Shown piece after piece: positions 8,750 through 18,365 of a stretch of DNA of 64,000 nucleotides. Origin of the DNA: UBA10649 sp965278945. Lineage in GTDB: Bacteria > Actinomycetota > Actinomycetes > S36-B12. The stretch spans positions 2,108,001 through 2,172,000 of the forward strand of contig OZ257128.1 of assembly GCA_965278945.1 (NCBI GenBank), written 5' to 3'. The notes below the pieces were generated by a model that was not told the DNA's origin, did no database searches, and was given only the letters and a program-made list of their open reading frames with translations. The position numbers and the translations under genes are program-made. The number at the start of each line of letters is the position of its first letter. Positions within the stretch are counted from its first letter, which is position 1.

Positions 8750-9331
8750 CTAGCCGAGAGCCCCGTAGATCGCAGCGATCAGCGAGGAGAGCTGGTCCTC
8801 GCTGAATGGCCCCTGGACAACGGCGACGAAGTCTCCCTGCGATGCCAGGACGGCGTTGACGGCATCAGACTGGACGATGTAGACCGCACGGTCGCCGAGG
8901 CCCGTGATGTCCTCGACGGTGTCGACCTTCTCGTCGGCCTTCGCGGACTCCAAGGCAGCGTCGTACTCCTCGGCGGGGGCCACGCCGAGGGTGAGCTGGA
9001 CGTCGTCGTAGAGGCAGACGCCGCCGCCCCCTGCGCCAATGCCTGGGTCCGATCCGATGATCGATGCGATCTGGTCGGCCGGCACGGCAGCGCAGAGATC
9101 GGGCATCTCCGCTGCGCTTGCGGATGCCTCTGCCGAGGCCGCGACCGATGCCTCGACCGAAGCGGCGTCAGAGGGCGGAGCCTCGCTCGCAGCCGCTGAC
9201 GCCGAGGCCGCCTCGGACGAAGGGGCCGAAGTGCTCGACGAACTGCTCGACGAGCCGCCGCAGGCCGTCAGGGCGAAGACAGCGAGCAGGCTGGTCCCCA
9301 CCGCGAGAAGTGATCGGTGGGCGATGCGCAT
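8750..9331 (-). CDS. Putative lipoprotein with Ser/Ala-rich linker
   Basis: A 193-residue protein with a lipoprotein signal ending in the lipobox LTAC (Cys at residue 24). A low-complexity Ser/Ala/Glu linker (about residues 25-75) probably spans the cell envelope. The remainder is a small globular domain beginning DLCAAVPADQIASIIG, which resembles DUF3558-type actinobacterial lipoproteins (C-x-L pattern with a late second Cys, GGVCLYDD). Function unknown. The start is supported by AGGGGG before the ATG. Confidence 0.75.
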   Translation of the reverse strand: MRIAHRSLLAVGTSLLAVFALTACGGSSSSSSSTSAPSSEAASASAAASEAPPSDAASVEASVAASAEASASAAEMPDLCAAVPADQIASIIGSDPGIGAGGGGVCLYDDVQLTLGVAPAEEYDAALESAKADEKVDTVEDITGLGDRAVYIVQSDAVNAVLASQGDFVAVVQGPFSEDQLSSLIAAIYGALG

Positions 9332-9421
9332 GGTTCCCCCTGTGACGTGACGCCGGCCCCCGCGGCCGCACGTGTCGCGAAGTTACTGCAGGGGCCTACG
9401 GCTCTGGAATCCGAGGGTGGC

Positions 9422-10294
9422 TCAGCGACTCGCGGTCTTCCAGAACGGCGGTGCTGTCGGGATCAATGGCAGTGAGGACTTCACGCGTCCGAACCGATCG
9501 TCCTGAGTCGACCACGACTCATACGCGGAGTTCATCTCGTCGCGCGAGCGTCCCACGAAGTTCCACCACATGAGGATTTCGGACTCGAACGGCACTCCAC
9601 CGAGCAGCATCAGACGCGACGGCTCGCGGACATCGACGAAGAGCTCGTTGCGGCCGAGGCCGAGGTACGCCAGGTGACCTGGCGTCACCGGCTCACCGTC
9701 GATAGCGACTGAACCCTCGAGAACGATCACTCCGTACTCGTAGTCCGCCCGAAGCGGCAGGGTCGTCGGAGCATGCAGGACGAGTTCGGACCCGACGATG
9801 TCCCAGTCGCGTCGAGCGGAACTCACGCCGCCTGCCAGTTCACCGACGAGGACGGTCGCGAATCCACCGTCGAGGTCAATCTGCGGGAGCGAGGCGTGGT
9901 GCTCGAACGCAGACTCGCCGTTGCGAGTCGCCTCCGGCTGAGCGACCCACAGCTGGATCCCCTGCATCGTGCCGACGTACTGCCCCGTCGCCTCCTCCGC
10001 GTGCGCGATGCCGGCACCGGCGGTCATGAGGTTGAGCTGTCCCGGCTTGATGACCTGCTCGGAGCCGAGGCTGTCCTTGTGGAGCATCTGCCCGTCGACC
10101 AGCCAGGTGACGGTGTGCAGCCCCATGTGCGGGTGCGGTCCGACGTCGGGCCCGGCGCCCTCCGTCACGTTGACCGGTCCCATGTGGTCCGCGAAGCACC
10201 ACGCACCGACGGTGCGACGACCGTGCCGCGGAAGTGCCCGGCGGACGGTCATCGCACCGACGTGAGCCTCGTGACTCTCGGTGATCTCGATCAT
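9422..10294 (-). CDS. Pirin family protein
   Basis: A 290-residue bicupin. The N-terminal cupin has the pirin metal-binding pattern GPHPHMGLHTVTWLVDG with GIAHAEEATG further on; the C-terminal cupin ends with MWWNFVGRSRDEM, also characteristic. Pirins bind a metal, usually iron, and some oxidise quercetin; most bacterial ones have no known substrate. It follows the other pirin gene by 18 bp on the same strand, so the two are probably co-transcribed. Confidence 0.9.
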   Translation of the reverse strand: MIEITESHEAHVGAMTVRRALPRHGRRTVGAWCFADHMGPVNVTEGAGPDVGPHPHMGLHTVTWLVDGQMLHKDSLGSEQVIKPGQLNLMTAGAGIAHAEEATGQYVGTMQGIQLWVAQPEATRNGESAFEHHASLPQIDLDGGFATVLVGELAGGVSSARRDWDIVGSELVLHAPTTLPLRADYEYGVIVLEGSVAIDGEPVTPGHLAYLGLGRNELFVDVREPSRLMLLGGVPFESEILMWWNFVGRSRDEMNSAYESWSTQDDRFGRVKSSLPLIPTAPPFWKTASR

Positions 10295-10312
10295 CGGATC
10301 AGCGCGTGATGC

Positions 10313-11284
10313 TTACTGGCCCGAGCGATGCGGCTGGAGCGCCCCGGCGGGGACGGTGCCGAGGCGGCCCTTCTGGAAGTCCTCGAAGGCCTCCATGATC
10401 TCGGCCTGCGTGCTCATGACGAACGGCCCGTACTGCACGACCGGCTCGCGCAGCGGCACGCCGCCGATGAGGAACACCTCGAGGTTCGGGTAGCGCGAGT
10501 CCTGCTGCGCATCGGCCTGGAGAAGGACGGTGTCGCCTGCACCGAGCAGCGCGAGCTGCCCTGACTTGATCGGACGACGCTCGGCACCGACGGTGCCCGT
10601 TCCGGCGAGCACGTAGGCGAGGGCGTTGAAGTCCGCGCGCCACGGGATCTCGGCCTGCGCACCGGGAGCGATCGTCAGGTGCGTGACCGCGAGAGGGGTG
10701 TGGGAGATGCCGGGGCCGGCATGACCGTCGACCTCGCCTGCGAGGACGCGCACGAGCGTGCCGCCGTCGGCAGTCGTGACCATCATCGAGTCGACACCGC
10801 CGAGATCCTGGTACTGCGGGGCAATGCGCTTCATCGACTTCGGCAGGTTGATCCACAGCTGCACGCCGTGGAACAGGCCACCCGACTCGACGAGCGCCTC
10901 GGGGGGCGTCTCGATGTGGAGGATGCCATCACCGGCAGTCATGTACTGCGTTCCGCCGTCGTTGATGACGCCGCCGCCACCGTTCGAATCCTGGTGGAGG
11001 AACTGGCCGTCGATCAGGTAGGTGAAGGTCTCGAACCCGCGGTGCGGGTGCCACGGCGTGCCCTTCGGCTCGCCGGCGGCGTAGTCGACCTCGCCCATCT
11101 GGTCCATGTGGATGAACGGGTCGAGGTCGGCGGACGCGACGCCCGCGAACGCGCGGTGCACGGGGAAGCCCTCCCCCTCGTAACCCGTGGGAGCGGTGGT
11201 CACCGAGCGCACGACGCGCGGCTTCGCGTCCGCAGCGACGGACAGGCGCGGCAGGGTCAGGGTGTCAGCGGTTGCTGCAGGCAT
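10313..11284 (-). CDS. Pirin family protein
   Basis: A 323-residue bicupin, somewhat longer than its neighbour. The N-terminal cupin has DPFIHMDQMGEVDY and WHPHRGFETFTYLIDG, the His pattern that coordinates the metal, followed by ILHIETPPEAL. The C-terminal cupin ends with GPFVMSTQAEIMEAFEDFQ, which is standard for this pirin subgroup. It is the first gene of a two-pirin unit and lies next to a nitroreductase, suggesting a response to redox-active or aromatic compounds. The actual substrate is unknown. Confidence 0.9.
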   Translation of the reverse strand: MPAATADTLTLPRLSVAADAKPRVVRSVTTAPTGYEGEGFPVHRAFAGVASADLDPFIHMDQMGEVDYAAGEPKGTPWHPHRGFETFTYLIDGQFLHQDSNGGGGVINDGGTQYMTAGDGILHIETPPEALVESGGLFHGVQLWINLPKSMKRIAPQYQDLGGVDSMMVTTADGGTLVRVLAGEVDGHAGPGISHTPLAVTHLTIAPGAQAEIPWRADFNALAYVLAGTGTVGAERRPIKSGQLALLGAGDTVLLQADAQQDSRYPNLEVFLIGGVPLREPVVQYGPFVMSTQAEIMEAFEDFQKGRLGTVPAGALQPHRSGQ

Positions 11285-11353
11285 GTGATGCTCCTAAGGC
11301 GAGTGCGGTGACGGTTAAAGAGTAGGGACTGGGGACCGTTCGGGCGAGACGTG

Positions 11354-11965
11354 TCACAGGATGGTGACGGCCTCGTCGAGGTCGAGGCGGAACTGGCGCG
11401 GGCGGTTGCCGTCCTCGGCGACGTGGCCGATGTTCACCACGATGAACGACTTCTGCGCGGTCCCGGCGAGGAACTCCGCATCGATACCGTCGCGGTCGAA
11501 GCCGCCCATCGGGCCGGCATCCAGGCCGAGAGCGCGTACGGCAACGATGAAGTAGCCGGCCTGCAGGTAGCCCTGCGTGATCGCGGTCTGCGTGCGTGCG
11601 GCGTCGTCGCCGAACTTCGCCTTGGCATCGGCCATGTGGGGCGCTGTGCGCTCGAGGTTCTCGTGGAAGTTCGTGTCGGCCGACAAGATCGCGACGACCG
11701 GCGCCGACTGCGACTTGGCGCGGTTCATCTCTGCCAGGTGCGGCAGGAGACGGGCCTTCGCCTCGTCGGAGCGGATGAACGTGATCCGCAGCGGCTGGGA
11801 GTTCAGGGCCGTCGGCGCGTGCCGCACGAGGTCATAGAGCTCGGCCAGCTGCTCGTCGGAGACACCCTCGCTCGTGAACGAGTACGCAGTGTGGGCCTCG
11901 CGGAACAGCTGGTCGATCGACGCCTCGTCGAGCGGACGTGCCGGGGAGTCAAGAAGGGCGGTCAC
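11354..11965 (-). CDS. Nitroreductase family protein (RutE/HadB-like)
   Basis: Starts at a GTG 7 bases after an AAAGGAG ribosome-binding site, giving 203 residues; an upstream in-frame TTG at 11992 falls inside the operator and is less likely. The FMN-binding pattern of the malonic-semialdehyde-reductase (RutE) subgroup is visible: HTAYSF, APTALNSQPLRITFI, and GLDAGPMGGFDRDGID near residue 150. These enzymes use NAD(P)H to reduce nitro groups, quinones or enals. The upstream palindromes suggest repression by a MarR-type regulator not encoded nearby. Confidence 0.85.
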   Translation of the reverse strand: MTALLDSPARPLDEASIDQLFREAHTAYSFTSEGVSDEQLAELYDLVRHAPTALNSQPLRITFIRSDEAKARLLPHLAEMNRAKSQSAPVVAILSADTNFHENLERTAPHMADAKAKFGDDAARTQTAITQGYLQAGYFIVAVRALGLDAGPMGGFDRDGIDAEFLAGTAQKSFIVVNIGHVAEDGNRPRQFRLDLDEAVTIL

Positions 11966-11978
11966 GTCGATCTCCTTT

Positions 11979-12009
11979 AGTTGATGATTCAACTGTATAG
12001 GTAGTTGAA
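11979..12009. promoter_or_regulatory. Overlapping inverted repeats, candidate MarR-type operator
   Basis: Two overlapping palindromes share one half-site: AGTTGATGATTCAACT (11979-11994) and TTCAACT-N8-AGTTGAA (11988-12009). They lie 14-44 bases upstream of the nitroreductase GTG, where a promoter must be. The half-site TTGA/TCAA is typical of MarR-family operators. Which protein binds is not known. Confidence 0.6.
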
Positions 12010-12076
12010 CCCTAAAGCAACGTGGCGTATTCCCTCATGGGTTGACGCGAACCTGCGTGTAGTCCGGACGAGCAGA

Positions 12077-13267
12077 TCAGATGATCAGCGCAGATGCATC
12101 CCGCGCGATGAGCAGTTCTTCATCGGTCGGGACGACCAGCACCGTGGTCGAACCCGGAGCACTGATCCTGCCGGCGGAGTCCGCTCCGTTGCGTGCGTTC
12201 GCTGCGGGGTCCTCCACCACGCCCAGAAAGGCGAGGTGGCCCATGATCGCGCTCCGGACCTCCGTCGAATGCTCGCCGATCCCTCCGGTGAGCACCACGG
12301 CGTCGACGCGGTCGAGAGCGGTCGCCATCGCCGACACCGCCTTCGCGGCGCGGTAGCAGAACACATCAACCGCGAGCGCCGCGCTCGCGGATCCCGCTTG
12401 GGCGGCCGTCACGAGTGCGCGCATGTCCTGGCTGATGCCGGAGATGCCCAGGAGGCCACTGGAGTTCGTCAGCTCAGCGACGACGCCGTCGAGGTCCAAG
12501 CCGAGGCGCCGGCCGATGTAGGCGAGCGCCCCGGCGTCGATGTCGCCACTCCGCGTTCCCATCACGAGGCCCTCGAGTGGCGTGAGTCCCATGGTGGTGT
12601 CAACGGACGCTCCCCCGCGTACGGCGCAGGCGCTGCAGCCGTTGCCCAGGTGGACGGTGACCATGTGCAGTTCGTCCAGATGCCGGCCGAGCAACTCGGC
12701 CGCGCGCATCGCGACGTACTGATGACTGATGCCGTGAAACCCAAACCGCCTGACGCCATGTTCCTCGAACCATGACTGGGGTACCGCGTAGTGGAAGGCG
12801 TGCGGTGGCAAGGTGCGGTGGAAGGCAGTGTCGAAGACAGCGACATCGGGAACTCCTGGCAGCGCGGCCCGCGCGGCGAGGACGCCCGCGATATTGCCTG
12901 GCGTGTGGAGTGGGGCAAGGTCGGTGACATCGACCAGACCCTGCAGGACGTCGTCATCGATGCGGACCGACTGGGTGAATCGACTGCCACCGTGCACGAT
13001 GCGGTGGCCGACGACCACTACGGACTCGCGTTCGGACTCGGTCAGCCCCTGGATCATGGCCGCCACAACCGCGCGATGGGTGGATTCGTCCGGAGCGCTC
13101 AACTCGACACGCTCACCACCTCGACTCAGCCGGATCGTCGTTTCCGGTGTTCCCAGACGTTCGGCGAGCCCCTCGACGGAACGCACGCCGCTGACCGGAT
13201 CGAGCAGCGCGAGCTTGACCGACGAGCTGCCGCAGTTGAGCGCGAGTACCTGGTCGCCCGACTCCAC
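12077..13267 (-). CDS. ackA: Acetate kinase
   Basis: A 396-residue protein, full length for AckA. The N-terminal phosphate-binding motif is ALNCGSSSVKLALLD; VHGGSRF, LHTPGNIAGVLAA, FDTAFHRTLPPHAFHYAVP and FGFHGISHQYV follow in the usual order. It converts acetyl phosphate and ADP to acetate and ATP. The GTG start lies 4 bases after the phosphoketolase stop, so the two are co-translated: phosphoketolase makes acetyl phosphate and AckA harvests the ATP. A longer open frame upstream overlaps the phosphoketolase and is rejected. Confidence 0.95.
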   Translation of the reverse strand: MESGDQVLALNCGSSSVKLALLDPVSGVRSVEGLAERLGTPETTIRLSRGGERVELSAPDESTHRAVVAAMIQGLTESERESVVVVGHRIVHGGSRFTQSVRIDDDVLQGLVDVTDLAPLHTPGNIAGVLAARAALPGVPDVAVFDTAFHRTLPPHAFHYAVPQSWFEEHGVRRFGFHGISHQYVAMRAAELLGRHLDELHMVTVHLGNGCSACAVRGGASVDTTMGLTPLEGLVMGTRSGDIDAGALAYIGRRLGLDLDGVVAELTNSSGLLGISGISQDMRALVTAAQAGSASAALAVDVFCYRAAKAVSAMATALDRVDAVVLTGGIGEHSTEVRSAIMGHLAFLGVVEDPAANARNGADSAGRISAPGSTTVLVVPTDEELLIARDASALII

Positions 13268-13271
13268 CGGC

Positions 13272-15719
13272 TCAGCCCTCGACGACCCGGTCGGCCAGGC
13301 TCCAGTCGCGCACCTCGGGCATGTCTTCGAGATTCTCGACGACGTACGTCGCATGATCGGCGAGCTTCTGCTTGCACCAGGCCTTCAGGTCGCTGGCGCC
13401 TGACGGTGTCCGTCGCGCATTGTTGAGCGCGTCCATGACCAGGTGGTACCGCGACACCCTGTTGCGGACGACCATGTCGAAGGGAGTCGTCGTTGTACCC
13501 TCCTCGATGAAACCGCGCACGCGGAAGCGGTCGGCGTCCGGTCGACCGTGAACGAGCTGGTGGATCGCGCCGGGGTAGCCGTGGAAGGCGAAGACCACGT
13601 CGACATGGTCGGTGAACAGCTCCTTGAAGAGCGTCGCGTCCATGCCATGCGGATGGTCCTTGGGCCGAGGGAGCGTCATGAGGTCGACGACGTTCACCAC
13701 ACGAGTACGGAAATGCGGAATGTGCTCGCGCAGGATCTCGGCTGCGGCAATCGTCTCCATCGTGACGACATCGCCGGCACATGCCAGGACGATGTCGGGG
13801 TCGGCGGTCCCGTCATCCGTGCCAGCCCAGGACCACGCCCCGGCCCCGCGGGTGCAGTGCTCGATCGCCTCGTCCATCGTGAGCCACTGCAGTTGCGGCT
13901 GCTTGTCGATGACGACGAGGTTCACGTAGTTGCGTGAGCGCATGCAGTGGTCCGCGACGGACAGCAAAGTGTTCGCGTCCGGCGGTAGGTAGACCCGGCC
14001 GATGTTCCCTCGCGAGGTGATGACGTTCTGGATGAGACCTGGCCCCTGGTGGCTGAACCCGTTGTGGTCGTTGCGCCATGCCGTCGACGTCAGCAGGATG
14101 TTCAGACTGGGAACGGGTGCTCGCCAGGGGAGGTTGTCGGCCTCCTGCAGCCACTTGCCGTGCTGGATCGTCTGCGAGGCGCTCACCATCGCGAACGCCT
14201 CATAGGTTGCGAACCACCCGTGGCGCCCGGTCAGGGTGTAGCCCTCGAGCCAGCCGTGGCAGTTGTGCTCTGACAGCACCTCCATCACTCGGCCGTCGTG
14301 CGAGAGCGCGACATCATCAGGTGTGACTCGTTCGGCAAACGCGCGGTTAGACACCTCGAAGACGGCACCGAGCCGGTTGCTGTTGGTCTCGTCCGGGCAG
14401 AAGAGCCGGAAGCGATCGTCGTTGTCGCGGTAGATGTCGCGCATGAGCTCGCCGAGCTTGCGGGTCGATTCCGCTCGGACCGTCGCCGGCCTCGGGACGT
14501 CGATCGCGTAGTCCCGGAAGTTCGGAATGTCGAGGTCGCGGGTCAGAAGGCCGCCGTTCGCGTGCGGGCTCGCGGTCATGCGTAGGTCGCCGATCGGGTT
14601 GGCCCGCTGGACGAGTTCCGTGGGCGCACCGTCCTCGTCGAACAACTCCTCGGGCCGGTAGGACTTCAGCCACTGATCGAGGATGGCTAGGTGATCGGGG
14701 TTGTCCTTGACGCCCGACAACGGCACCTGATGCGCACGCCACGTGCCCAGCATCTGGACTCCGTCGACCACGTCCGGACCTGTCCAGCCCTTGGGGCTGC
14801 GAAGGATGATCATCGGCCAGCGCGGCCGGGAACCGTCCCAGTCGCCGCCGCGCGCGGAGGACTGGATCGAGCGGATCGTCGACCATGCCTGTGCGAGCGC
14901 TGCCGCGAACCGGTTGTGCATGCCGGGCAGGTCCGCCCCCTCGACCTCGATGACCTCGTAGCCATGGCCCTGGAACAGCGAGCGCACCTCGGCCGGATCT
15001 TTTCGGGCAAGCACTGTCGGGCCGGCGATCTTCGCACCGTTGAGATGCAGGATCGGTAGCACAGCGCCGTCGCGTTCCGGGTTGAGGAAGGAGATCCCCT
15101 TCCATGAGCCTTCGAGCGGACCGGTCTCGGCCTCACCATCGCCGACGACCGCCAAGGTGATGAGATCCGGGTTGTCCATGACCGTCCCGAACGCATGCAC
15201 GAGCACGTACCCGAGCTCTCCGCCCTCGTGAATCGAGCCCGGTGTTGTCACGGACACATGGCTTGGAATGCCTCCGGGTGCGGAGAACTGGCGGAACAGT
15301 TTGCGCACACCTTCGGTGTCCTGCGTGATCGCCGGGAAGCGCTCGGTGTAGCTGCCCTCCAGATAGCTGGCTGCTACGAGTGCGGGGCCACCGTGCCCGG
15401 GGCCGGCGAGGTAGATCATCTCTTGGCCCGTCGCCTTGATCAGTCGCGACGCGTGCGCATAGATGAACGACAGGCCCGGGCTCGTGCCCCAATGCCCCAG
15501 CAGCCGTGGCTTGATGTCGGCATCGGTCAATGGCTCGCGCAGCAGTGGATTGGCCATGAGGTAGATCTGGCCGACGGTCAGGTAGTTGTTCGCGCGCCAC
15601 CACGCATCGAGGCAGGCGAGCTCGTCATCGGTGGGTTGGGCCAGGCGCTCGACGAGGCGCGGGTCCGGGTACGCGGTGTGAACTGTCACGACTTCCCCCA
15701 TGTAAGCGTTGAGATACAT
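13272..15719 (-). CDS. xfp: Phosphoketolase (xylulose 5-P / fructose 6-P)
   Basis: About 815 residues, the usual length. The N-terminal part has AWWRANNYLTVGQIYL and GPGHGGPALVA; the thiamine-diphosphate/Mg motif is VGDGEAETGPLEGSW; the middle has AFAMVSASQTIQHGKWL, and the C-terminal part WRNDHNGFSHQGPGLI. The enzyme splits xylulose 5-phosphate or fructose 6-phosphate with phosphate into acetyl phosphate plus glyceraldehyde 3-phosphate or erythrose 4-phosphate. With ackA it forms a phosphoketolase shunt. The start is uncertain: ATG 15719, ATG 15701 and GTG 15689 (after GGGGGA) are all possible. Confidence 0.95.
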   Translation of the reverse strand: MYLNAYMGEVVTVHTAYPDPRLVERLAQPTDDELACLDAWWRANNYLTVGQIYLMANPLLREPLTDADIKPRLLGHWGTSPGLSFIYAHASRLIKATGQEMIYLAGPGHGGPALVAASYLEGSYTERFPAITQDTEGVRKLFRQFSAPGGIPSHVSVTTPGSIHEGGELGYVLVHAFGTVMDNPDLITLAVVGDGEAETGPLEGSWKGISFLNPERDGAVLPILHLNGAKIAGPTVLARKDPAEVRSLFQGHGYEVIEVEGADLPGMHNRFAAALAQAWSTIRSIQSSARGGDWDGSRPRWPMIILRSPKGWTGPDVVDGVQMLGTWRAHQVPLSGVKDNPDHLAILDQWLKSYRPEELFDEDGAPTELVQRANPIGDLRMTASPHANGGLLTRDLDIPNFRDYAIDVPRPATVRAESTRKLGELMRDIYRDNDDRFRLFCPDETNSNRLGAVFEVSNRAFAERVTPDDVALSHDGRVMEVLSEHNCHGWLEGYTLTGRHGWFATYEAFAMVSASQTIQHGKWLQEADNLPWRAPVPSLNILLTSTAWRNDHNGFSHQGPGLIQNVITSRGNIGRVYLPPDANTLLSVADHCMRSRNYVNLVVIDKQPQLQWLTMDEAIEHCTRGAGAWSWAGTDDGTADPDIVLACAGDVVTMETIAAAEILREHIPHFRTRVVNVVDLMTLPRPKDHPHGMDATLFKELFTDHVDVVFAFHGYPGAIHQLVHGRPDADRFRVRGFIEEGTTTTPFDMVVRNRVSRYHLVMDALNNARRTPSGASDLKAWCKQKLADHATYVVENLEDMPEVRDWSLADRVVEG

Positions 15720-15808
15720 GGTCAAAGTACCGCCGCGGGGTACCGGGATGCGCGTTCAACGAAGATGTCATCGCCTGACACCCGAACGTTCATCTGGTCA
15801 AACGACAT

Positions 15809-15839
15809 CGGCGGCCAAGGATTTTCTCCTTGACCGCCG
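15809..15839 (-). terminator. Hairpin terminator after peroxiredoxin
   Basis: A 13-bp inverted repeat with one mismatch (15809-15821 with 15827-15839), loop TTTTC. It lies just beyond the peroxiredoxin stop on the minus strand and before the phosphoketolase promoter region. Confidence 0.7.
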
Positions 15840-15861
15840 ATCGGCGTTCGTGCGGTGATCC

Positions 15862-16521
15862 TTAGGAAGGCTGCGGGATGATGCGCAGGTACGGCTTCGG
15901 GGCGTCCCAGCCCTGCGGGAACAGCTCCTTGGCCTCGTCGGCCGACACGGCGCCGCCGATGAAGACATCGTCGCCGTTCTTCCAGTTGGCCGGGGTCGCG
16001 ACCTTGTACTTCGCGCCGAGCTGGAGCGAGTCGATGACGCGGACGATCTCGTCGAAGTTGCGTCCGACCGACATCGGGTAGACGAGGACGAGCTTGACCT
16101 TCTTGTCCGGGCCGATGATGTAGACGTTGCGAACCGTCTGGTTGTCCATCGGCGTGCGGACCAGCGGGTCGCCGGAGACCGACTCGGGCAGCATGTCGTA
16201 GAGCTTGGACACGTTGTAGTCGGTGTCGCCGATCATCGGGAAGTTGACCGCAGTGCCCTGCGTCTCCTCGATGTCCGCGGCCCAGCCCTCATGACGGTCG
16301 ATCGGGTCGACGGACAGGCCGATGACCTTCACGCCGCGCTTGTCCCACTCCGGCTTGAGCTTGGCGACCGCGCCAAGCTCCGTGGTGCACACCGGGGTGA
16401 AGTCCTTGGGGTGGGAGAACAGAACGGCCCACGATCCGTCGATGTAGTCGTAGAAGTGGAGCGAGCCCTCGGTCGACTCCGCGGTGAAGTCCGGCGCGTC
16501 GGCGCCGATGGAAAGTGCCAT
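15862..16521 (-). CDS. 1-Cys peroxiredoxin (Prx6 type)
   Basis: A 219-residue protein. The start at MALSIGADAPDF is fixed by AGGAGG 9 bases upstream; the longer open frame to 16659 has no coding character. The peroxidatic Cys lies in FTPVCTTELGAV near residue 46. The long C-terminal region with YPMSVGRNFDEIVRVIDSLQ marks the Prx6 group, which lacks a conserved resolving Cys. It reduces peroxides in the cytoplasm. Its own terminator follows. Confidence 0.92.
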   Translation of the reverse strand: MALSIGADAPDFTAESTEGSLHFYDYIDGSWAVLFSHPKDFTPVCTTELGAVAKLKPEWDKRGVKVIGLSVDPIDRHEGWAADIEETQGTAVNFPMIGDTDYNVSKLYDMLPESVSGDPLVRTPMDNQTVRNVYIIGPDKKVKLVLVYPMSVGRNFDEIVRVIDSLQLGAKYKVATPANWKNGDDVFIGGAVSADEAKELFPQGWDAPKPYLRIIPQPS

Positions 16522-16769
16522 TGAAATTTCCTCCTGATAGGTCACGGGTGTGCGGGCCACCATGCGTGAGGGTGAAACCCTAGTAGAGCACTTGGGAAAC
16601 CGCCAGAGCCCGCAGATGCGGGGCGAGCGGGGTGCTACGGCCGACAGTAGGCCGAGCACACGCGCATGAGGTCGACGGCCAAGCGTCGAGTCAGGATCTG
16701 CGCGTGCATGGGGGTGAGGCTACTCCGTTCCGCGCCGCGTCCGCCCACTGGCCGAACTACCATCGAGCC

Positions 16770-18365
16770 ATGGCGTCGACTCATGAGGTCCTCAACCAGG
16801 TGCCGCCGCGAACCGGCATCAACGAGTTCACCGACGATCCCGTCCTGCGCCGCTATATAGAGGTGTTCGGCTCCGAAGCTCATACGGCGACGTTGACGGA
16901 GCTCGGGGAGCGTGCAGGAGGCGAGGTCGCCAACACGTGGGGCGAGGTCGCCAACACCCGGGTGCCGACCCTGCGCACCCACGATCGCTTCGGGACTCGG
17001 ATCGACGAGGTCGTCTACGACGACAGCTACCACCACCTCATGGAGGTGGCGACGTCGTTCGGGCTCCACGGCGCTCCCTGGGCGAGCACCTACCCCGGCG
17101 CTCACGTCGGGCGGGCTGCCGGCTTCATCATCTGGTCCCAGGCCGAGGCAGGTCACATGTGCCCGATCTCGATGACCTACGCGTCGATCCCCGCGCTGCG
17201 CACCGATCCCGCAGCGGCCGAGCGCTGGACTCCAGGACTCACGAAGCGCTCCTACGACCCGGTCCTCGCTCCCCCAGCTTCGAAGCCCGCGCTGCTCGCC
17301 GGCATGGCGATGACCGAAAAGCAGGGTGGCTCGGACGTGCGCGCGAACAGCACGACTGCCATCGACAAGGGCGACCACTACCTGCTCACCGGCCACAAGT
17401 GGTTCTGCTCGGCACCGATGTCCGACGTCTTCCTCGTGCTCGCTCAGGCTCCCGGCGGTCTCACCTGCTTCGTCGTCCCGCGCGTGCTCGACGACGGCAC
17501 GCGCAACACGTTCCGGCTGCAGCGGCTCAAGGACAAGCTCGGCAACCGCTCGAACGCGTCGTCCGAGGTCGAGTTCGAGGACACCGTCGGCTACCGGCTC
17601 GGCGACGAGGGCCGCGGCGTGAAAACCATCGTCGAGATGGTGTCGGCGACGAGACTGGACTGCGTGCTCGGATCCGCAGCGCTGATGCGCTCCGCGGTGA
17701 ACCAGGCCCGCTGGCACGCCGAGCATCGCGCGGCCTTCGGCAAGCTCCTCGTCGACCAGCCGCTCATGAAGAGCGTGCTCGACGACCTCGAGCTAGAGAC
17801 AGAAGCAGCAATCGCGCTCGGCCTGCGCCTGGCCAATGCCGTCGACGACAGCGAGGCGGGCTCCGAGCCCGAGCGGCTCCTGCGACGCATCGCGCTCCCC
17901 GCGGCGAAGTTCCATGTGACAAAGCGCACGATGAGCGTCACCGGCGAGGCATTGGAGTGCCTGGGGGGTAACGGCTATGTCGAGGAGTCCGGCATGCCGC
18001 GCCTCTACCGGGAGGCGCCCGTGAACTCCGTGTGGGAGGGATCAGGGAACGTGAACGCCCTCGACCTGCTGCGTGCCGTGTCGCGCGAGGAAGGCGTCGT
18101 CGACGTCCTCCTCGCCGAGCTCGACCTCGCCCGCGGAGTGAACAGCGACTTCGACTCCGCGTCCAAGGACCTCGCGGAGTCTCTGCACGAGGCGAAGGCG
18201 GATCCCGCCAGCGCCGAGCCGCACGCGCGGTTCCTCGCCGAGCGAGTGGCCACCTGCCTGCAGGCCGGCCTGCTCCTGCGCTACTCCACGTCCGATGCCG
18301 GAGACCGGTTCTCCCGCACCCGCCTCGCATCCGCCGGAATGTCGTTCGGCGCCCATTCGCGATGA
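16770..18365 (+). CDS. AidB-like acyl-CoA dehydrogenase
   Basis: A 531-residue flavoprotein. AidB-type features are THDRFGTRIDEV near the N terminus, MTEKQGGSDVRANST in the middle, KWFCSAPMSD, and the C-terminal ECLGGNGYVEESGMPRLYRE with VWEGSGNVNALDLLR. The family oxidises acyl-CoA-like substrates with FAD; E. coli AidB is linked to the alkylation response. A short repeat is visible at protein level (GEVANTWGEVANTR). The next gene starts inside its stop codon (ATGA). Confidence 0.85.
   Translation: MASTHEVLNQVPPRTGINEFTDDPVLRRYIEVFGSEAHTATLTELGERAGGEVANTWGEVANTRVPTLRTHDRFGTRIDEVVYDDSYHHLMEVATSFGLHGAPWASTYPGAHVGRAAGFIIWSQAEAGHMCPISMTYASIPALRTDPAAAERWTPGLTKRSYDPVLAPPASKPALLAGMAMTEKQGGSDVRANSTTAIDKGDHYLLTGHKWFCSAPMSDVFLVLAQAPGGLTCFVVPRVLDDGTRNTFRLQRLKDKLGNRSNASSEVEFEDTVGYRLGDEGRGVKTIVEMVSATRLDCVLGSAALMRSAVNQARWHAEHRAAFGKLLVDQPLMKSVLDDLELETEAAIALGLRLANAVDDSEAGSEPERLLRRIALPAAKFHVTKRTMSVTGEALECLGGNGYVEESGMPRLYREAPVNSVWEGSGNVNALDLLRAVSREEGVVDVLLAELDLARGVNSDFDSASKDLAESLHEAKADPASAEPHARFLAERVATCLQAGLLLRYSTSDAGDRFSRTRLASAGMSFGAHSR

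Noticed and set aside
9039..9350. Plus-strand ORFs over the lipoprotein linker
   Set aside because: They arise from the low-complexity Ser/Ala/Glu repeat; the minus strand has a lipobox and a ribosome-binding site.
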